From a sulfur-oxidizing endosymbiont of Gigantopelta aegis (GTDB lineage Bacteria; Pseudomonadota; Gammaproteobacteria; GRL18), in assembly GCF_016097415.1 (NCBI RefSeq), contig NZ_JAEHGE010000001.1:211001-275000 (forward strand): 64,000 nucleotides of DNA, in the 5' to 3' direction. A program made the position numbers and the translations under genes. Position 1 is the first letter of the stretch; each line of letters starts with the position of its first letter. The notes beneath the pieces are model-generated. The model was not told the DNA's origin. It saw nothing but the letters and a program-made list of their open reading frames with translations, and did not search any database. Of the stretch, positions 62,708 through 64,000 are shown piece after piece.

Positions 62708-64000
62708 TTATTTCGCGGGGAAAAAATTTCGTTTTCGCACACCCAGAGCAAACAAGCAGACAAAATAAGCCCCTATTGCCAGTCCAATGGCCAATAATAA
62801 CTGCCCGATACGCTCAGTACCTGACCAATTTAACCATTGTTCCAAGTCATGCTGAGTCTGCCATAAAACGGCTAACATCACCCCATTGGCAACAGCGACT
62901 TGCAACCAAACCTTGGGCCAGCCTTTGGATGGCCAATAGACCTCATGCTTGCGTAACCAACGGTATAATAAAAAGGCATTACTAAAGGCAGAAATGGATG
63001 TCGCAATCGCTAGACCAGCATGCGCACCCGGATAATCAAGTAAAAACCAAGGAAGGACGATAGCAATATTAAACAGCATATTGATCACTAAGGCTTTAAT
63101 GCCAATTTTAACCGGCGTTTTGGTGTCCTGACGTGAATAAAAGCCCGGTAATAGGACTTTGACTAAAATAAAGCCCACCAAGCCCACACTATAGGCCATC
63201 AGACTCATGGCTGACATTTCTATATCGTTCTGAAGGAATTTATCACTGCCAAATAAAGTGGCAATAATGGGTGCAGCAAGCATAAATAAGCCCACTGCCG
63301 ATGGTACGCCCAGATAAATCACCCAACGGATCGCCTTATCCAGCGTGGCCGAGAATTCTTCTCTGGAGTCTTTAACATGTTGCTTTGATAAACTCGGTAG
63401 GATCACCGTTGCCAAAGCAACACCCAAAATACCTAAAGGAAATTCCATGAGACGATCAGAATAATACAACCAGGAAATACTCCCCGTCGCCAACATAGAA
63501 GCAATAATGGTATCGAGTAATAAATTAATTTGCATCACAGAAGCCCCAAAAAGAGCGGGCACCATCAGCTTTAGAATTTTTTTAACCCCGGCATGTCGCC
63601 AATTCCACTTCGGCCAACTTAAAAAGCCCATGCGGGCAATAAAGGGCAGTTGAAAGAGCAATTGTAATAAACCTGCTAAAAACACCCCGATAGCCAGGCC
63701 CATTACCGGTTCAGCCATAAGCGGTACAATCCAGAAGGTTGCTGAAATCAAGACTAAATTAAGAATGACCGGCGTAAAAGACGGTACCGCAAATTGCTCA
63801 TAGGTATTTAAAATGCCTCCGGCAAAAGCCACCAGAGAAATAAATAAAATGTAGGGAAAGGTAAAGCGTAATAAATTGACCGTCAGTTCATATTGCGTCT
63901 GATTGGCCTGATCCAGATAACCGGGTGCAAAAACCATAATGACAATCGGCGCAGCAATGACACCAAACACAGTAAAAAGAAAGAGTATGCCACCCAAAGT
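62708..64000 (-). CDS. murJ: Lipid II flippase MurJ, 5' end outside window
   Basis: About 430 residues of a membrane protein of the MOP superfamily that flips lipid II across the inner membrane. Signatures: FPYILFISLVAFAGGILNTY, INLLLDTIIASML, YYSDRLMEFPLGILGVALAT, and VLLPGFYSRQDTKTPVKI. The frame is open at base 64000, so the N-terminus (perhaps 80 residues) is missing. Ends 62 bases before ribF, the normal order. Confidence 0.95.
   Translation of the reverse strand, partial: TLGGILFLFTVFGVIAAPIVIMVFAPGYLDQANQTQYELTVNLLRFTFPYILFISLVAFAGGILNTYEQFAVPSFTPVILNLVLISATFWIVPLMAEPVMGLAIGVFLAGLLQLLFQLPFIARMGFLSWPKWNWRHAGVKKILKLMVPALFGASVMQINLLLDTIIASMLATGSISWLYYSDRLMEFPLGILGVALATVILPSLSKQHVKDSREEFSATLDKAIRWVIYLGVPSAVGLFMLAAPIIATLFGSDKFLQNDIEMSAMSLMAYSVGLVGFILVKVLLPGFYSRQDTKTPVKIGIKALVINMLFNIAIVLPWFLLDYPGAHAGLAIATSISAFSNAFLLYRWLRKHEVYWPSKGWPKVWLQVAVANGVMLAVLWQTQHDLEQWLNWSGTERIGQLLLAIGLAIGAYFVCLFALGVRKRNFFPAK

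Noticed and set aside
1-64000. tRNA, rRNA or riboswitches
   Set aside because: I looked for tRNA-like cloverleaf ends, rRNA stretches and the usual TPP and FMN leader motifs near thiO and ribF and saw none; a covariance search could not be run.

Overview
This window reads as chromosomal DNA of a moderately AT-rich gammaproteobacterium. The evidence is gene content and order. The run murJ-ribF-ileS-lspA-fkpB-ispH followed by the minor pilin genes fimT/pilV/pilW/pilX/pilY1/pilE and thiO matches the arrangement known from Pseudomonas and relatives. The run pcnB-folK-panB-panC-panD and the pairs rplM-rpsI and xseB-ispA-dxs are also typical of that class, as are FabA and Coq7. I cannot place it in an order from the sequence alone.

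Layout. 1-3360: the 3'-truncated end of a very large FAD/Fe-S dehydrogenase. 3361-12263: an accessory stretch with a Fic-like remnant, a tiny membrane-protein pair, a REP-associated transposase (RAYT), a porin, a HEPN/MNT toxin-antitoxin pair, a Uma2 nuclease-like gene, rplM-rpsI, an IS1595-type insertion sequence with target duplication, and a DUF4351-type gene. 12275-16292: ferredoxin, glcF-like gene, coq7, a putative metalloprotease and fabA. 16407-28117: glycogen and central carbon metabolism. malQ, a GH57 amylase and glgC lie on the minus strand, divergent from glgB-glgA, followed by zwf and gnd. 28306-32880: pantothenate and folate genes with pcnB. 33006-37139: a CNP1-like exported protein, then xseB-ispA-dxs. 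37268-46942: a response regulator, DUF2797, ampD, DUF1631, an aspartic protease, an alanine symporter, nadC and an AAA ATPase. 46984-56023: thiO and the type IV pilus minor pilin operon. 56159-64000: ispH, fkpB, lspA, ileS, ribF and 5'-truncated murJ.

How it works together. GlgC, GlgA and GlgB make glycogen. MalQ and GH57 remodel it, and Zwf/Gnd feed glucose-6-phosphate into the oxidative pentose phosphate route. IspA, Dxs and IspH belong to isoprenoid synthesis, which also supplies the quinone modified by Coq7. The minor pilins and PilY1 prime and tip the type IV pilus.

The most striking features are repeats. pilY1 is split by a single-base frameshift at a run of seven G, which recalls phase-variable neisserial pilC. 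Several housekeeping genes carry in-frame tandem repeats: lspA has eleven perfect 12-bp units, rpsI has its terminal YSKR-stop codons repeated four times, and ribF, the porin, DUF1631 and the metalloprotease carry others. At least six families of small palindromic elements, most headed by GTAG as in REPINs, fill the gaps between genes. In several places they supply the stop codon of the neighbouring gene.
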